DNA from: Wolfiporia cocos
Lineage: Eukaryota > Basidiomycota > Agaricomycetes > Polyporales > Phaeolaceae
Assembly: GCA_029448655.1 (NCBI GenBank)
Contig: JACCLO010000002.1
Location: forward strand, 3,224,001-3,288,000
Direction of reading: 5' to 3'
Length of the DNA: 64,000 bases
In this document: piece by piece, positions 37,616-49,299 of the stretch
How the letters are laid out: the number at the start of each line of letters is the position of its first letter
Numbering within the stretch: position 1 is the stretch's first letter
Notes under the pieces: generated by a model
Databases searched by the model: none
What the model saw: the letters and a program-made list of their open reading frames with translations, nothing else
Told to the model about the DNA's origin: nothing
Position numbers and translations under genes: made by a program

Positions 37616-40129
37616 GTGCATTTTCTTCTGCACGAGTTCCGTTACGAAGTAAATTCCCTTCACAGCCAGTGGAATCGGAACAACGGTCCAATTGCAATGT
37701 CCTTATCAACGAAATATCAATGAGACAACGTCACGCCCGATCAGGCTGAATCAGGTATATCTCATCAGCTGGTACTACATCTCATTCTCATCTTCCTGGC
37801 CGCGGGCTGCTTTGCGGACATCCGAGCCAGATGTTCATATCGGAGCTCGTGTCTTCATATGAACTCCTCTCGTGTAGGGTTACCGGAGCGAGTGGCTCTG
37901 ACCGCACACAACGGCCCCGGATCAAGCGCTCAAGTCTCGCCGAAATTGCTTCGTGCTTATTGCGCTGGGTTCCATCTCCGTAAGGAATTTGAGTAATATT
38001 GAACTTTAACGTGTAAGTTGTTGTGGGCAGCAAGGCTGAAATGAACTTCCCTCATTGAATTTGTTGAGCGATGTAAAAGCCCTCGAGCCGCCGTGGGCGC
38101 TCATGCATGTGAGCTGATGCGACATGTATGCGAGACGCAAGAGTATGAACTGCGCCCCAGGCACAAAGGCGAGATCTTCAGTCGTGTGACTCCAGGTACG
38201 ATTCATCACAATACCTTAATGTATCTGCATAGATTTACTGATAAACATCAAATAGTAGGGCTGATTCAGGAAGGTATGTTACGGGTTGCCTTCAAACCGC
38301 ATATACAGGGCATCAGATCTGTAAGATCTATAGCTACTGGGTGTGGGCGTGGGCGGTACTCAGAGAGGTCAGTTACTCTCAAGCCCAAATTCCGGAGTCC
38401 ATCACGTCATAAGCATCCGCTATCGACATTGCAGGGATGATGGCATGCGATCTCAACGTGCTAGGTGAAACAAGAGCTTTTCCAGTATCCTGAGGAACTG
38501 TAGCGGCTAAAGGCTTGCTCACTTCATTTCACTTTTTTGATATGCATGAGGGCGGGAGTTTCCCTGTGTACTGTCCCTGCATAATATCGCAAGATGACGG
38601 AACCCGGCTCTCGGGTCCAACAGCGTATACAAATTGGCCGCTCGGAATTAAACGCCCGTAGTATCTGGTTGAAATCAGTTCCAAAAAAGGTCGAGTACCG
38701 CCCGACTGACTACGGACTCGTAGCAAGCGCCTTCACTTTGGTTGATGTCAGCCTGGCTATGCTCTCTATGAACGTGGGCCTTCGGAAGAGTCATTCGACC
38801 AGAAGAAGGAAAGCATAGTAAGGCTCTGGACGTGAGTGTCGTGAGTGGATGGCGGTTTGATTTGTGGCCCGCCAATAATACTAACTGTGCGCGTAGAGCC
38901 TTCCCCGGTTCGCGGCTCTCTCGTCTTTTTTCGGAGATAGTTGCGTCAGGTTTCATGGAGCCTATCACTTTGGGGTCATGCAGTTAATATTAAAAGCGCA
39001 TGTTTGCTGATAGCAACCGCCTTGCAACTGACCGTACGGTAGGCGAGAAGTCGCTACCAAGGCTGCTGCGTCTAATTCAAGTGGACTCTTTAGATAGACT
39101 TCGTTGGGATATGTAGACGTGATCTTCTCCGGGTATGTATAAACCCAGATCTTTCCTGTGACGTATTATTCCACAGAAATTCTATAGGATAAATGTCTAG
39201 GTCGCAAGCCGTGTAGTTGTTTCTGCTCTGCTAGTATGCATGCGAGCAGGTACTGTTGGTCCAGAGATCGCTGCTATGTGCCTCATTTGGTCAAATCTCA
39301 AAGGTATGTATGTGATTTACATTCAAAGAAGCGAGAAGCAATGCAGTCCAACAACTAACTTGACAAGTTGTGATGAAATGCTGAATAACTAGAATGCATG
39401 CTCTAATAGGTACGCAATGCGATTGCCTCGATGTAACAATGAGGCACTGGTATGCTGTTTCTGACACTCTTGGTGCCTCTCCGTGCGCGAATCGCAGTAC
39501 TCCGAACAAGTGGATGCTGTCGGCGTCAAAGTCCTCAGATTGCGCACCGAAGCGGTAGTCTGCTATCGACTGGAGAGCTTCTGGCGATGTCAGCAGCTTC
39601 AATACTTCCAGAAGTGCCGGGGACGCTGATCCTCCCCCCCCCCATATTCAGACTTGGGCTCGGACCTTGCGTCTATCGTCGCCAGCTAGACACATCCACG
39701 CAGGCTTACCGGGGGGTGACAATCCAAAGAGCTGGCAATGAGTCTATCTCCGTGTTTGAATCAAGATAGTGGTAGTGGTTACCGTAATTTACTCAAGCTC
39801 ACCCGGCGTTCCAATCATTTCGCAGGGACCCATCGGATTGCACAGGACCTGTGGCCTTTAGCAAGAAGCAAGTGAAGGGCGGTGAATGATGTGCTACCGC
39901 ACTAATAAACCGCCAGAATGAGCAAATCTGACGATTGAGTGGCTTCTCGTGGCAGTACTCAATTGTGCATCCCCGCATTCCAGCTCATGCAGCCATACGT
40001 TCGCTCAGGTCCGCACTGCTCAATTACGCGGACAGTTTACCGTAGTAACCGTGCCCTGAGGTACCGCACTGGCCTTGGCGTATCCAATGCTCAATGTACT
40101 CCCGACAGAGCTGTTTGTACATGACTTGC
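37616..40129. other. Gene-poor region
   Basis: 2.5 kb with only short ORFs on both strands, none recognisable. It holds a C10 homopolymer near 39635. It marks the change from the gene-dense to the repeat-rich part of the window. Confidence 0.4.
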
Positions 40130-40137
40130 ATGATGAG

Positions 40138-40958
40138 GTGGATATCTCAAATCAACAACAAACCACGCTCACTATGAAAGCCCCCCCTGTCGCTCTTGCT
40201 TCTCCTCAACATATCGCTGCACAAGGCTTGTGGTGCCACGGTTACTTGCTTGGTGTGTAACCATCCACGTCATAGAAGCTATCCCAATGCATACATACAT
40301 TGTGAGTGCATATCTAGCACTGCTATTTTTGTTTGACATTGAATAATCTTATCCTCCAGCTATTTCAGTCTCAAGCACATCGGCACCTCCGTGCCCAACT
40401 GAATAGCCCAGCGTACACATATACTGAGAATCTAGACACCGTTGCGCGCTACTCTGCATTGTACAGTACCCAACATTGCATCACGATTCAGGGCGTAAGC
40501 GTGCCAGCTGCTTCCGTGTCTGGAGTTAGCTGCGTCGTAAGAGGAGCCTACATTTGTGCATTCAGCTATGAAGCTGACACAGAAAATAGTATCTCTACTT
40601 GGAACAGCAAATCTACCTAAAGAATGGGAGGCCCTATCTCGGTCAGGTTTATGTCCCCTTCTTTCGCAATGGTGAACCCGGCATAGCAGCGAGAGATGCA
40701 CTAGAGAAGCGGTTTGATGGCCTGCACAATCGACATATCCTGCCATTCCAAGAGATGGGTACCAAAGCAAGCTGCCGCTTCCAGGTCTATCCCATCCGAT
40801 CTAAATCATTCCAGGAGTTGATTGAATCTCTACATTAGATAACTGGTTATGCCTTCTATGGCAGTCAATTCAATATCAGGCGTCATGGCGGCCAACATGC
40901 AAAGACTCTGGAAGGCATAGCTCAGGCGCTTGCGGTCCAGCTTCAAAGATTCTTACAG
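40138..40958 (+). pseudogene. Block X unknown gene, copy 1 (degenerate, inverted)
   Basis: Plus-strand copy of the unknown spliced gene also found at 47.7-48.4 and 58.0-58.8 kb (both minus). The core exon has NGRPYLGQVYVPFFRNGEPG and ARDALEKRFDGLHNRH, ending MGTKASCRFQ at 40784. A 54-nt GT-AG intron (40785-40838) joins ITGYAFYGSQFNIRRHGG and TLEGIAQALAVQLQRFLQ, ending at 40958. The ATG seen in copies 2 and 3 (MDIPKQQQT) is GTG here at 40138, and the region around 40580-40620 has diverged frame. I do not recognise the family. Conservation of splice sites and protein rather than DNA wobble suggests it once encoded protein. Confidence 0.5.
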
Positions 40959-41189
40959 GTACGCCTGGTTGCCAGGCTAGGGTCAATGGGCTTGTCGTTG
41001 ATACGGGTACAAATGCCTAGGGAATCGGACTTGACTCATTCTTTGACCGGTTTTTGCTACTCGGCGTATTGCAAGTTTCTGATGGAAGCCTCCAGCCGGA
41101 AATTGCGATCCGCCTCGTGTGATCGACATCGTATTCGTACCCTATTCAGTATGTGGATGGACATGCCATGTGCTATGTCAAATTAGCAG

Positions 41190-41515
41190 CTGAGATATCG
41201 ACGGCTAGTATGTCTTTTCGTCGCGTTTTGTAACTTGTTGTTTTGTAACTTGTTGTTTGGTCATAATTTGCGAACGTGCTTGCTGGGTCACTAGTTACGT
41301 CCTTGTCCAGTCTTGTATCAGGTGTCCTCGTCTCAATGCTGACCTCGTATCTACCCGCACGCTATCTGTCATGTGCTGCCCTGGCCGTTGTTGCCTGTAA
41401 CTACTCGAGAGCAGGGATTTGCAGTATATTAATAGTGACAGCAGTGTCACATACCATTGTGTAATGTTCGTAGCTCCCTGGTCAAACGCCGACTGTCGTT
41501 AGTATAGGCTGTTAC
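41190..41515. repeat. Block X head, inverted copy
   Basis: Reverse complement of the block X head at about 47120-47440 and 57418-57740. For example, the stretches around CTCGTCTCAATGCTG and CGTGTAATGTTTGTAGC match once inverted. With 40138-40958 it forms one inverted segment. Confidence 0.7.
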
Positions 41516-41519
41516 AACT

Positions 41520-42590
41520 AATCAGAGTATCTCGCAAGAGCCGGGATGCGGCGGGCGGCTCCGCGACCCTGCAAGACTCTCAGCATGAGTTCCGCATGCG
41601 CTCTGCAAAGGTCCGAAATCCTTCTCCCGCGACGCGGGAGAGCACGGCCTAAGGTCATACGGTATATTGACCCGCCGCTGTGGTGCATCGTGCCCGGCTA
41701 CGCACAAAGTTGTGATAACCGACTACAACTACGTATACGCAATATTGCGCTTGTAGAACAAGCACGTAGTATTTATGTAAAACAAGGGAGAGTCAAACGA
41801 GGAGGTCTGTTACATAAAACCAGAGCATCATTAATACACTAATGATAATCATGACAGTGGCACTAAATATTGAAGCCCACGTCCCCCCACCAGAGGAGTC
41901 CACTATAGCGTCGACTTTACTGAGCTATGCGGGCGCACTCGTCTCGCTAGTGTGCTGGGTCGACTTACATCTCCGTAAATTAATATCGCGAGGCTAGTGG
42001 CCCTCGGCGGAGATCGTAAAGACACGTGTTTAGCGGCTGCTGCTTTTTCTAAAGCACGGGTAGTATTGTTCTTGAATTGATACCGAATAATCTCGTCTGA
42101 CCCTTAGCATTCACATATTTGCACTCTGTGGTCACCGATCAAACTGAAGCTGGAATAATGTCACATGGTTTCTGGAACTCGGATGTGGACGAAGACAGAC
42201 GAATCTCAAATGCGCTCCAGCTGAGACGGGACCGGCCGACGTTGCAGAGCTGATGATGGGCGTGGAAGGCATGAAACGGTAAGGGCATAGGGTATGCCCA
42301 AGCCAGTCTTGGGGGAGCAAACAAGGCTGTAGTACGGACCCGCAACACAGTCAGCGCCCACAGCCTGTTGGCCATTCGCGTGCGACTGACAAGCAGACAC
42401 GGAATGGTCGGTGGCATTCTTGCGGATGGTTAGTGTGCACCGACCCTTACTCTGCAATATCATGAGGTTTGGAAGATTCCGGTTTGATACCCGTCTGCAA
42501 GACTATGCATTCAAAGTTTTCGTTAACACTTAACAGTGTAACAGGGGCCGGGGCTTTGGGTGTAATCTAGAAGATCAATTTTGAGGCATG
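41520..42590. repeat. Block X tail, degenerate direct copy
   Basis: 41520-41840 matches 48890-49270 and 59090-59440 in direct orientation (for example GCAAGAGCCGGGATGCGGCGG against GCAATAGCCGGGACTCCGCGG). Near 42540 the GGCCGGGGCTTT segment matches the sequence just before Ere-B and Ere-C. Between lies about 700 bp with no recognised match. No intact gene. Confidence 0.6.
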
Positions 42591-42606
42591 CCACCACGTC
42601 CGTCAT

Positions 42607-44471
42607 TCATTCTCCAAAAGGGAACGTCACGTCTGCCTCTCCCCTTGCGAGCCCCTTCCAAGTATCCTCCGGCTCGAGAGGCCTAATACCCCTCGACTCT
42701 CGAACGTGTGCGACCGCATCGTACTGTGCCGCAACGCTGCATCGTGAGTAGTGTGACGGCACCTCCGTGTCCCACCGGTAGATCACCCCAATGAAGCGCT
42801 GGTGCCGCGGCCGGTCCAGGAAGCTGAAATCCAAAAGATACCAAGGTGGGCGTCAAGTCAGACATAGACGGACAGACACGCACTCTGACAGCTCAGGCGC
42901 GACCTTGCGCTTGCGCCGCTTCCTCTCCGGCGTGTCCTCGACGCGGTGAGTGATCACGAAGCAATCACTCTTGCCCCACTTCGATCGACGACCGGATCGG
43001 AGCGTTCATCGCCTGCAGGTACGGCGGGTCGTCCCAGTCGTACGACGCGGTCACTGTATCGGACGCGGCGGTCATTCGCGCGCGCGCGTCAGCAGCAGCA
43101 GCTCGAGCCACGCACCCGTGCCTCTGTTCGTGAGGAAGCCGATGTTGAATACATTGTGCTTGCCGAAGATCTCGCAGCACCGCTGGCCGACGTTGACCTC
43201 ACCTGCGGCACGTCTCGTCAGGCTTCAACGTAGAGCCCCACGACTGGCGCATGCGCACCTCTCCGACGGCCCATGTCCGTCGCACGCGCGTCGCCAACGT
43301 GCGAGTTATGCGCCCACGCCACGATCTTCCCCTGCGTCCCGCCCGCGCCGAGGTGCTCCGCGGTCTTCACCAGCGTGCGCGCAAAGTAGTCGTCTCTGCG
43401 AGTCGAGCGGATTAGCTCCTGCGCGCTCTGGAGGCGGGGAGACGGAGTTGGCGCGCACCGCAGATTCCAGCTCTTCGTGTCCTCGGTGACCATCGTGCGG
43501 TAGTACTCCTCCGCGTCGCGCACGACGATCGCATTCATCTCCGCGACGAATTGCTCCTCCGCGGGGTGCGTGTGTGCGCCCGCGTCCAGCGCCTCGATGT
43601 ACCGCCGGTGATTCGCAAGTAGCGCCTTCGGGTTCGCGATCATCTCCTTGTGGCAGTCCTACCGCTCCGTTCGTCAGGTGTGGGGTGGGAGGAGAGGATC
43701 GCAGGAGAGCGTACCTTGGCAAGCCCAAACTGCATCTCATACGCATAGTGCGTCGTGTCCTCGCCGAAGCGCTCAAAGCAATTATACCTGTCGAGCGCCT
43801 CGGTCATCTCCTCACTAAACAGCCACGGATGCTCACTTCTTCCGGGCTTTCTTCGCCCCCTCGGGGTCGACCCGCTCGAGATAGTGGATCATCTCGTCTG
43901 CGGAGCGGTGCAGCGAGTACAGGTCCATCCCGTAGAAAGACATGCGCCGTGCGGGGTCGTCTACGCGCGTGTTGTGCGCGCGGAGGTACTCGATGAACGG
44001 CGGCATGACCTCGTTCTTTTACATCCACTTTGGGAAGCGTTCAAAGTCGGATAGCGCCGCCCGCGCGGAGGGGATGTGCGGCGCGCCATGGACGTATCTG
44101 CGGGCGGGTGACCACTGGGGGTTGTGAGTAGGAGGTGGTGGTAGCGAGGCGTACCGGTTGATGCGGAAGGCATCGGGCCAGTCGGCTTCGACGGCAATCG
44201 CAGTGAAACCCTTCTCTTCGACGAGCCGCTTGATCAGGTTCGCGCGGTGTGCGTAGATCTCGTACGTTCCGTGGGGACCATCGCCGATGCACACTACCTG
44301 CGCGTCGCCTGCGTTCCTCGCGAATCAGTGTCCCCATGCCGGTCTCGAGAATGCGGGCACGCACTGATGGCCGACATGAGCGGATCGTAGGAAGATGCTT
44401 GTTAGAAGAGCGGGTTGTGTGTGGCTCTCGAGGAGTGCGCGCTGCTTGAGGAGGGTCGTTGGTGTTGACAT
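42607..44471 (-). pseudogene. Erythromycin-esterase-like gene, copy A (broken)
   Basis: The protein family (EreA/EreB fold) is named after bacterial macrolide esterases; fungal members have unknown substrates. Motifs read across short introns: VCIGDGPHGTYEIYAHRANL (the catalytic-type HGT), AIAVEADWPDAFRINR, then YVHGAPHIPSARAALSDFE, FYGMDLYSLHRSADE, AEEYYRTMVTEDTKSWNLR, KIVAWAHNSHVGDARATDMG and C-terminal SHYSRCSVAAQYDAVAHV. Start ATG 44469-44471 is shared with copies B and C. Lesions: TGG to TAA at 44019-44021 (copies B and C keep WMWKNEV), and a short deletion near 42975-42985 that removes SVFDEW and shifts frame. The intron holding a CAG repeat (43091-43102) is spliced to restore GTVTASYDWDD. 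Confidence 0.75.
43091..43102 (+). repeat. Intronic AGC repeat, 4 units
   Basis: (AGC)4 in the Ere-A intron between NRGT and VTASYDWDD. The same site has 9 units in copy B and 5 in copy C. Confidence 0.85.
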
Positions 44472-45111
44472 TGTGCGGATGAGTGTGCGGGATGTTAGGG
44501 GAAAATTGGTAAGGAACATTAACGGGGATGGGGCGCATGTACAGGTTGTATGAAGCGGAGTATTTGCCATCTGCGTTGTGCACGGTTGACGTCACAGAGG
44601 GCGACTTGATTCTCAAAGCGACACTGCCTTGGTCCTCTTCTTTGCCATTGTACGTACTTGTGAACTCTTGCCGTTGCGCCGAGATTCGGGTGGCCCGTCG
44701 CTGCGTCTTGCACATAGTAAAAGCAGACGACATTTCATCCTCCGCAACGGCTATGCCTCTTCGCGTTCCAAGAGGTCTGCTCCAACGCTGTGAACGCCAC
44801 TTCGCCACCTGTGATCGACCATGCATGTCATGTACTGGTCACACTGGCCGTCGTCAACCTCGCCCGCCCGCAGGTACGACAAGTCATGGGCCCTGTCCAA
44901 AGTCCAGGACCAACGCGTACGTACCTATTATTACCCGTCATCCGCCCGTCGAGCGATACGCCGACATTGTGGCGGGGCGCGCGCCCTGTGTGTCTTCGTA
45001 CTTCCGGTGGTATGTGAGTCTTCGGGATTGCAGTCACATCTTCGCTGGTGTCACAGAGAGCGCTTGAGTGTGCAGAGGAAGTGTCGAGCAATACGCGAAC
45101 GCAAAAGTAAC
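44472..45111. repeat. Ere 5' flank, copy A
   Basis: The upstream flank of Ere-A matches 56699-57330 (Ere-B) and, as far as visible, 63792-64000 (Ere-C). The homology with copy B stops at about 45111, exactly where the membrane-protein duplication begins. ORFs in it differ between copies, so no gene is proposed. Confidence 0.65.
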
Positions 45112-46310
45112 AGTGGACTACATGGAAGCACTTGACATCCCGCTCATCATAGCGGACGTCAATGCGCTCGACACCGCAGACTCAGACTGCACGGCAATTG
45201 CAGAAACACTGGCGCTGACGCTCTGCGAGCCGGACATGCTCGCAGTCGACGCGAACGTTGCCGAGTCATCGCTGGATGCAGTACCAGAGCTCACCACAGG
45301 CGCAGTCGTGGAGGCAGCAGCGGACGTCGTAGTCGACTCGAAGGGCAAGACGGTAAGCGACGGGAACCCAGAGACGGACGTCTGTGCAGTCGGCAGTGAT
45401 GACAGGTTAATAGTCGTGCTTCCCGGAAAGCGGGTGCTGTCTGACGACATTAGTGCTGATGTGGACAGGGGAGTTGCAGTGGTGATTGCGGATGCGGAAG
45501 GGAGGCCTATAACAGACCCCTGGCTCGCCGCAGTCACGGTGATAGTAACAGTCTCAACAAGACTTGGGCTGGCAGACAGAGTCTCGAGCACAGCGTCGTT
45601 GTCATTGTCAATCCTCGGAATTCATGACTACCATTTATGCAGACCGAGCTCTAAGTGTCGCACACCTGGCAGCGCCCCGCCGACCCCACCCCCGGCGTGT
45701 GCGCAAACGCGACTCTACCTGCCCGAAACTGTTCACATGCGCGTCTTGGCTTGCACCCGCAGCCAGCGAAGCGGGCCCTACGCTACTCTTCGTGAAAGCG
45801 GGCGCGCCTGCGGCCCATGGTGGTATGAAAAGAGCGGACGCTCGTGCAACGAGCAGTACGGCGAGCAACAGCAGCCTAGCGCATGTCAGCGAAAAGAACA
45901 TGGGCAAGAGAGGTCACTGAGCAGCGAAAGGGGCGGGCAGGACGTCCAGCATCCTGCGGCTGAGCGAGCAGGGGAACAAGGGGTGCTCGATGCTCGGATG
46001 AAATGAGATGAGGCGGACAACAAGGTTGCTAGACGGCGCAACGGTCATCGCCATCATGGCAGCGCGCACGCAGCTCACTCGACATGTGTCATTTCGGTGG
46101 GTGCGCCACGCAGACTGCGGTCTCCGGATGTTTGATGGACGGTGCGAGCGACATGGCGGTCTGATGGGGGGTCGCTCTGGCAGGGTCTCTCTAGCAGTTA
46201 CATACTCGGCTAAGATCGCATTGTACTCGATCGTGCTCAGGCACGGATTTAGATTTAACCATACCGCGTACATAGCAAGCACGTCTGGCGATTGCAGCGT
46301 GAGCGGGCAC
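45112..46310 (-). pseudogene. Truncated duplicate of the Ser/Thr-rich membrane-protein gene
   Basis: Copy of 36388-37615. The signal-peptide exon (ATG at 45905-45907) repeats SLTCARLLLLAVLLVARASA. The later part of exon 1 has lost one base relative to the parent (GAGGTCGCG became GAGTCGCG near 45705), shifting the frame. The exon 2 copy (up to about 45600) keeps the Ser/Thr repeats but ends at 45118, before the transmembrane segment and tail. The product, if any, could not be anchored. The left junction is with Ere-A flank at about 45112; the right side fades at about 46310. Confidence 0.85.
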
Positions 46311-47119
46311 AAGAGCCTGATCATCTTCTCTTTCCTCTGCGTGCCACTGCCATTATCAAAGCTGAAGCGCTGACTAGTGGGATTCAACAAGACAATCTGC
46401 TCTGTCCTCACCTTCTGCGTTCCGCTATAGGGGTGCAGGTTTTAGGTTTATTCTTTGACCTGCGCGCGTCAGGCGAGTCCGACCGTATAACTTGTTTCAC
46501 TTCAACTGTTTGCTAACTCAATCGCATCATGCACAGTGCATCGGAGCGTAGTGAGCGATCAAATGCACAGTGAGTGAAAGAAGCATCGCATAACGAGCGA
46601 TCAAATGCGTAGCGAGCAATCAGAAGCACTACATACTATGTAGTGAGCGATCAAAGTGCTTAGTGGGCGATCAAAATTAGCGAAAGCAAATGCAAAATTT
46701 TTATCCGCATACCAGCCCATTGGAACCATGCAATACTAGTGGCGCGGTTTGATTAGGGTTTAGCATGCCCGGCGGCAGCCTCGATCAGCCTATGCTATGC
46801 CCTCCCGGCAAGACCTTGATACAATACAAATCATATCGACCGGATTTTCACTTGTCTCATACAAAATACACTTCAAGTTAACTTGGTCGCAATTTTCGCT
46901 CCGATTACTTGGCACTGCACTTGCGCTCACCGAGGTCCGTGCGCGGCAAGTGAATTTGCCCCTCAAGTGAGCGGAGCAAGTGAGCACAACTAGTGAAGGA
47001 TACGCTACTGGGACAAAGTGAATCCAGATGAGCCCAAAAAGCAACTTTATTCAACCTCGAGTTTGCGGCGCTTGGTCGATCGCTCGTTCTGCGTACATCA
47101 CGGACAGCCAGAGTCTATG
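46311..47119. other. Gene-poor spacer with short degenerate repeats
   Basis: No recognised gene. 46550-46690 contains about five degenerate copies of a motif like AGTGAGCGATCAAATGC and a 19-bp perfect palindrome, CACTACATA-C-TATGTAGTG, at about 46627-46645. Confidence 0.5.
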
Positions 47120-47658
47120 CTGACGACAGTCAGCGCTTGACTAGCATGTGTAGGAAGCTACAAACATTACACGATGGTAGGCTGCCACTAGTGTCAATAT
47201 ACTGTGAGTCCATGCTCCCATATATGACATTTATTGCAGATGATAACGGCCGGGGCAGTACACGACAGATAGCATGCGCGTAGATACAAAGTCAACAGCA
47301 TTGAGACGAGGATATCTCATGATAGAATAATGGACAAGGACGTAAGCTGGCACCTCTCGCAATTTCTGAACAGCCAACAAGGTACAAGTACAAATCTCGA
47401 AGACAAGACAGATTGGTCGCCGATATCTACTGCTTAGACTGGCATAGTACATATGTTGATGGTCCACATACGATACAGGGTACGACCCTGTCAGTCACGC
47501 GATGCGGTACGCAATTTCGGGCTGAAGGCTTCCGTCAGAAACTCTCAGTACGCCTAATAGTAAGATCTGGTCAAAGAATGAGATACGTCCAATGTTCTAG
47601 GCATTTGTATCTGTGTCAACAGCAAGCCTATTGACCATAGCCTGGCAATCATGCGTAC

Positions 47659-48439
47659 CTGTAAAAATCTTTGAAGTTGGACCGCAATCGCCTGAGCTAT
47701 GCCTTCCAGAGTCTTTGCATCTTGACCACCACGATGCCTTATATTGAATTGACTGCCATAGGAGGCACAACCAGTAACCTAATGCAGAGCTCCAATCAAA
47801 TCCCCGAGATAATCTAGGACAGGAGGACGGACGTGGAAGCGGCAGCTTGCTTTGGTACCCATATTTTGGAATGGCTGAGCATGGCGATCGTGCAAGCCAT
47901 CAAACCGCTTCTCTAGTGCATCTCTGGCCGCTATCCCGGGTTCACCATTGCGGAAGAAGGGGACATAAACCTGATCGGGATAGGGCCTTCCATTCCTGAG
48001 GTAAATTTCTTGTTGCAAGTAAACATACTTTTTGCATGTCAGCCTTATAACTGAGTGCACAGATGTAAGCTCCTCTTACAACACAATTAACTCCAGACAC
48101 GAAGGTAGCTGGCATGCTTACACCCCGGATTGTGATGCAATGTTGAGCACTGTACAATGCAGAGTAGTGCGCAACGGTCTCTACATCCTCGGTATATGTA
48201 TACGTTAGGTTATTCAGTTGGGCATGGAGGTAACATTGTGCTTGAGACTGAAACAGCTGGAGGATAAGTTAAATCAGCACCAGACGAAAGCAGTGGTGCC
48301 AGATATGCACTATGGACTCACAATGTATGAATGCATTGCGAGGGCTTTTGTGCTGTGGACGAGCAGACCTTGTACAACGATTTTTGAGGAGGAGGCTTTT
48401 CATAGTGAACATGGTTTGTTGTTGCTTTGGAATATCCAT
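47659..48439 (-). CDS. Block X unknown gene, copy 2
   Basis: Unrecognised protein. Start ATG 48437-48439 (MDIPKQQQTMFTMKS). The best-supported exon has EIYLRNGRPYPDQVYVPFFR and GIAARDALEKRFDGLHDRH, with MGTKASCRFH at its end (47833). The next intron runs 47779-47832 and is followed by VTGCASYGSQFNIRHRGGQD and LEGIAQAIAVQLQRFLQ, ending at the GTACGC donor near 47658. The upstream part (YSALYSAQHCITIRGVSMPA, GVNCVVRGAYICAL) is conserved in all copies but its joins are unclear. Whether an intact product is made is unknown. Closely similar to copy 3. Confidence 0.45.
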
Positions 48440-48580
48440 CTCGTTCCGCGTTTCTGAGCGTTCTGAAAGTGTTTGGTGGTCCTTGGAAATTAAGGGCGCC
48501 GTACCCGGTTTCAAGTTGCCATCCATGACAGGATTGCTAATTCCGCCCATGGATCAGACACTCCCTACCCAAAGGGGCAG

Positions 48581-48700
48581 GGCTGTGTACCCTCATAAGA
48601 GGCTGTGCGCCCTCATAAGAGGCTGTGCACCCTCATAAGAGGCTGTGTGCCCTCATACGAGGCTGTGTGCCCTCATAAGAGGCTGTGTACCCTTGTACCC
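48581..48700 (+). repeat. 20-bp minisatellite
   Basis: Five complete tandem copies of a 20-bp unit like GGCTGTGYRCCCTCATAAGA (starts 48581, 48601, 48621, 48641, 48661) and a partial sixth. Copy 3 has only a single GGCTGTGTGG at the same place, so the array expanded in copy 2. Confidence 0.9.
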
Positions 48701-49202
48701 TCTTTAGGGGCTGTGTGGCCCGCAAGCTGAGTTCCGATTATCAAAGCTTCGCTTCCCCAGTCCGCGCGCTTGAAGCATACGGTGATATCAACCGTTGGCC
48801 CACATCAAATGCACTGCATGGTCCTCGCCACCTAAAAGTACACATGTCATGATGGTATGAGTCCGTGCCCAGCAGGCGAATACGAGTTGGGTCGTGCTAT
48901 CCCAAGTCTTTCGCAATAGCCGGGACTCCGCGGCAGGTGGCTTCGCGACCCCGTAAGACTCTCCGCATGTGAGTACCGCTCGGATCGACGTCGGGTGCTC
49001 CACCTTGCTCTGTGTGGTCGGGAATTTTCTGTATTGATTCTGTGTGTCAAGAGTAAGAGTCGCAGCATGTATTATGTATAGGTCCGAACACACACTTCGC
49101 CACTATGACTGGGAGAGCACGGTCCAAGCGCAAGCGCTTGAAGGTCATATGCTCAGTACATTTGTTGACACGAAGGACAAGCAGTGAAGTGAAGCACGCG
49201 CA

Positions 49203-49235
49203 ATGTTGGCCTCAGATATTATCTGAGGCCAACAT
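49203..49235. repeat. 33-bp perfect palindrome
   Basis: Arms ATGTTGGCCTCAGATA (49203-49218) and its exact complement (49220-49235) around one T. Copy 3 (near 59393) has only the left arm followed directly by ACCTTATG. Confidence 0.9.
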
Positions 49236-49299
49236 CGCGATAACCTTACTGTAAAACTAGCACGTGGTATTATATTTGTTATATCCCGCGGCAAGCACA

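Noticed and set aside
44041..44826. 261-codon minus ORF across the Ere-A start
   Set aside because: Runs through the 5' flank and is not open in copies B or C; it is out of frame with the esterase motifs.
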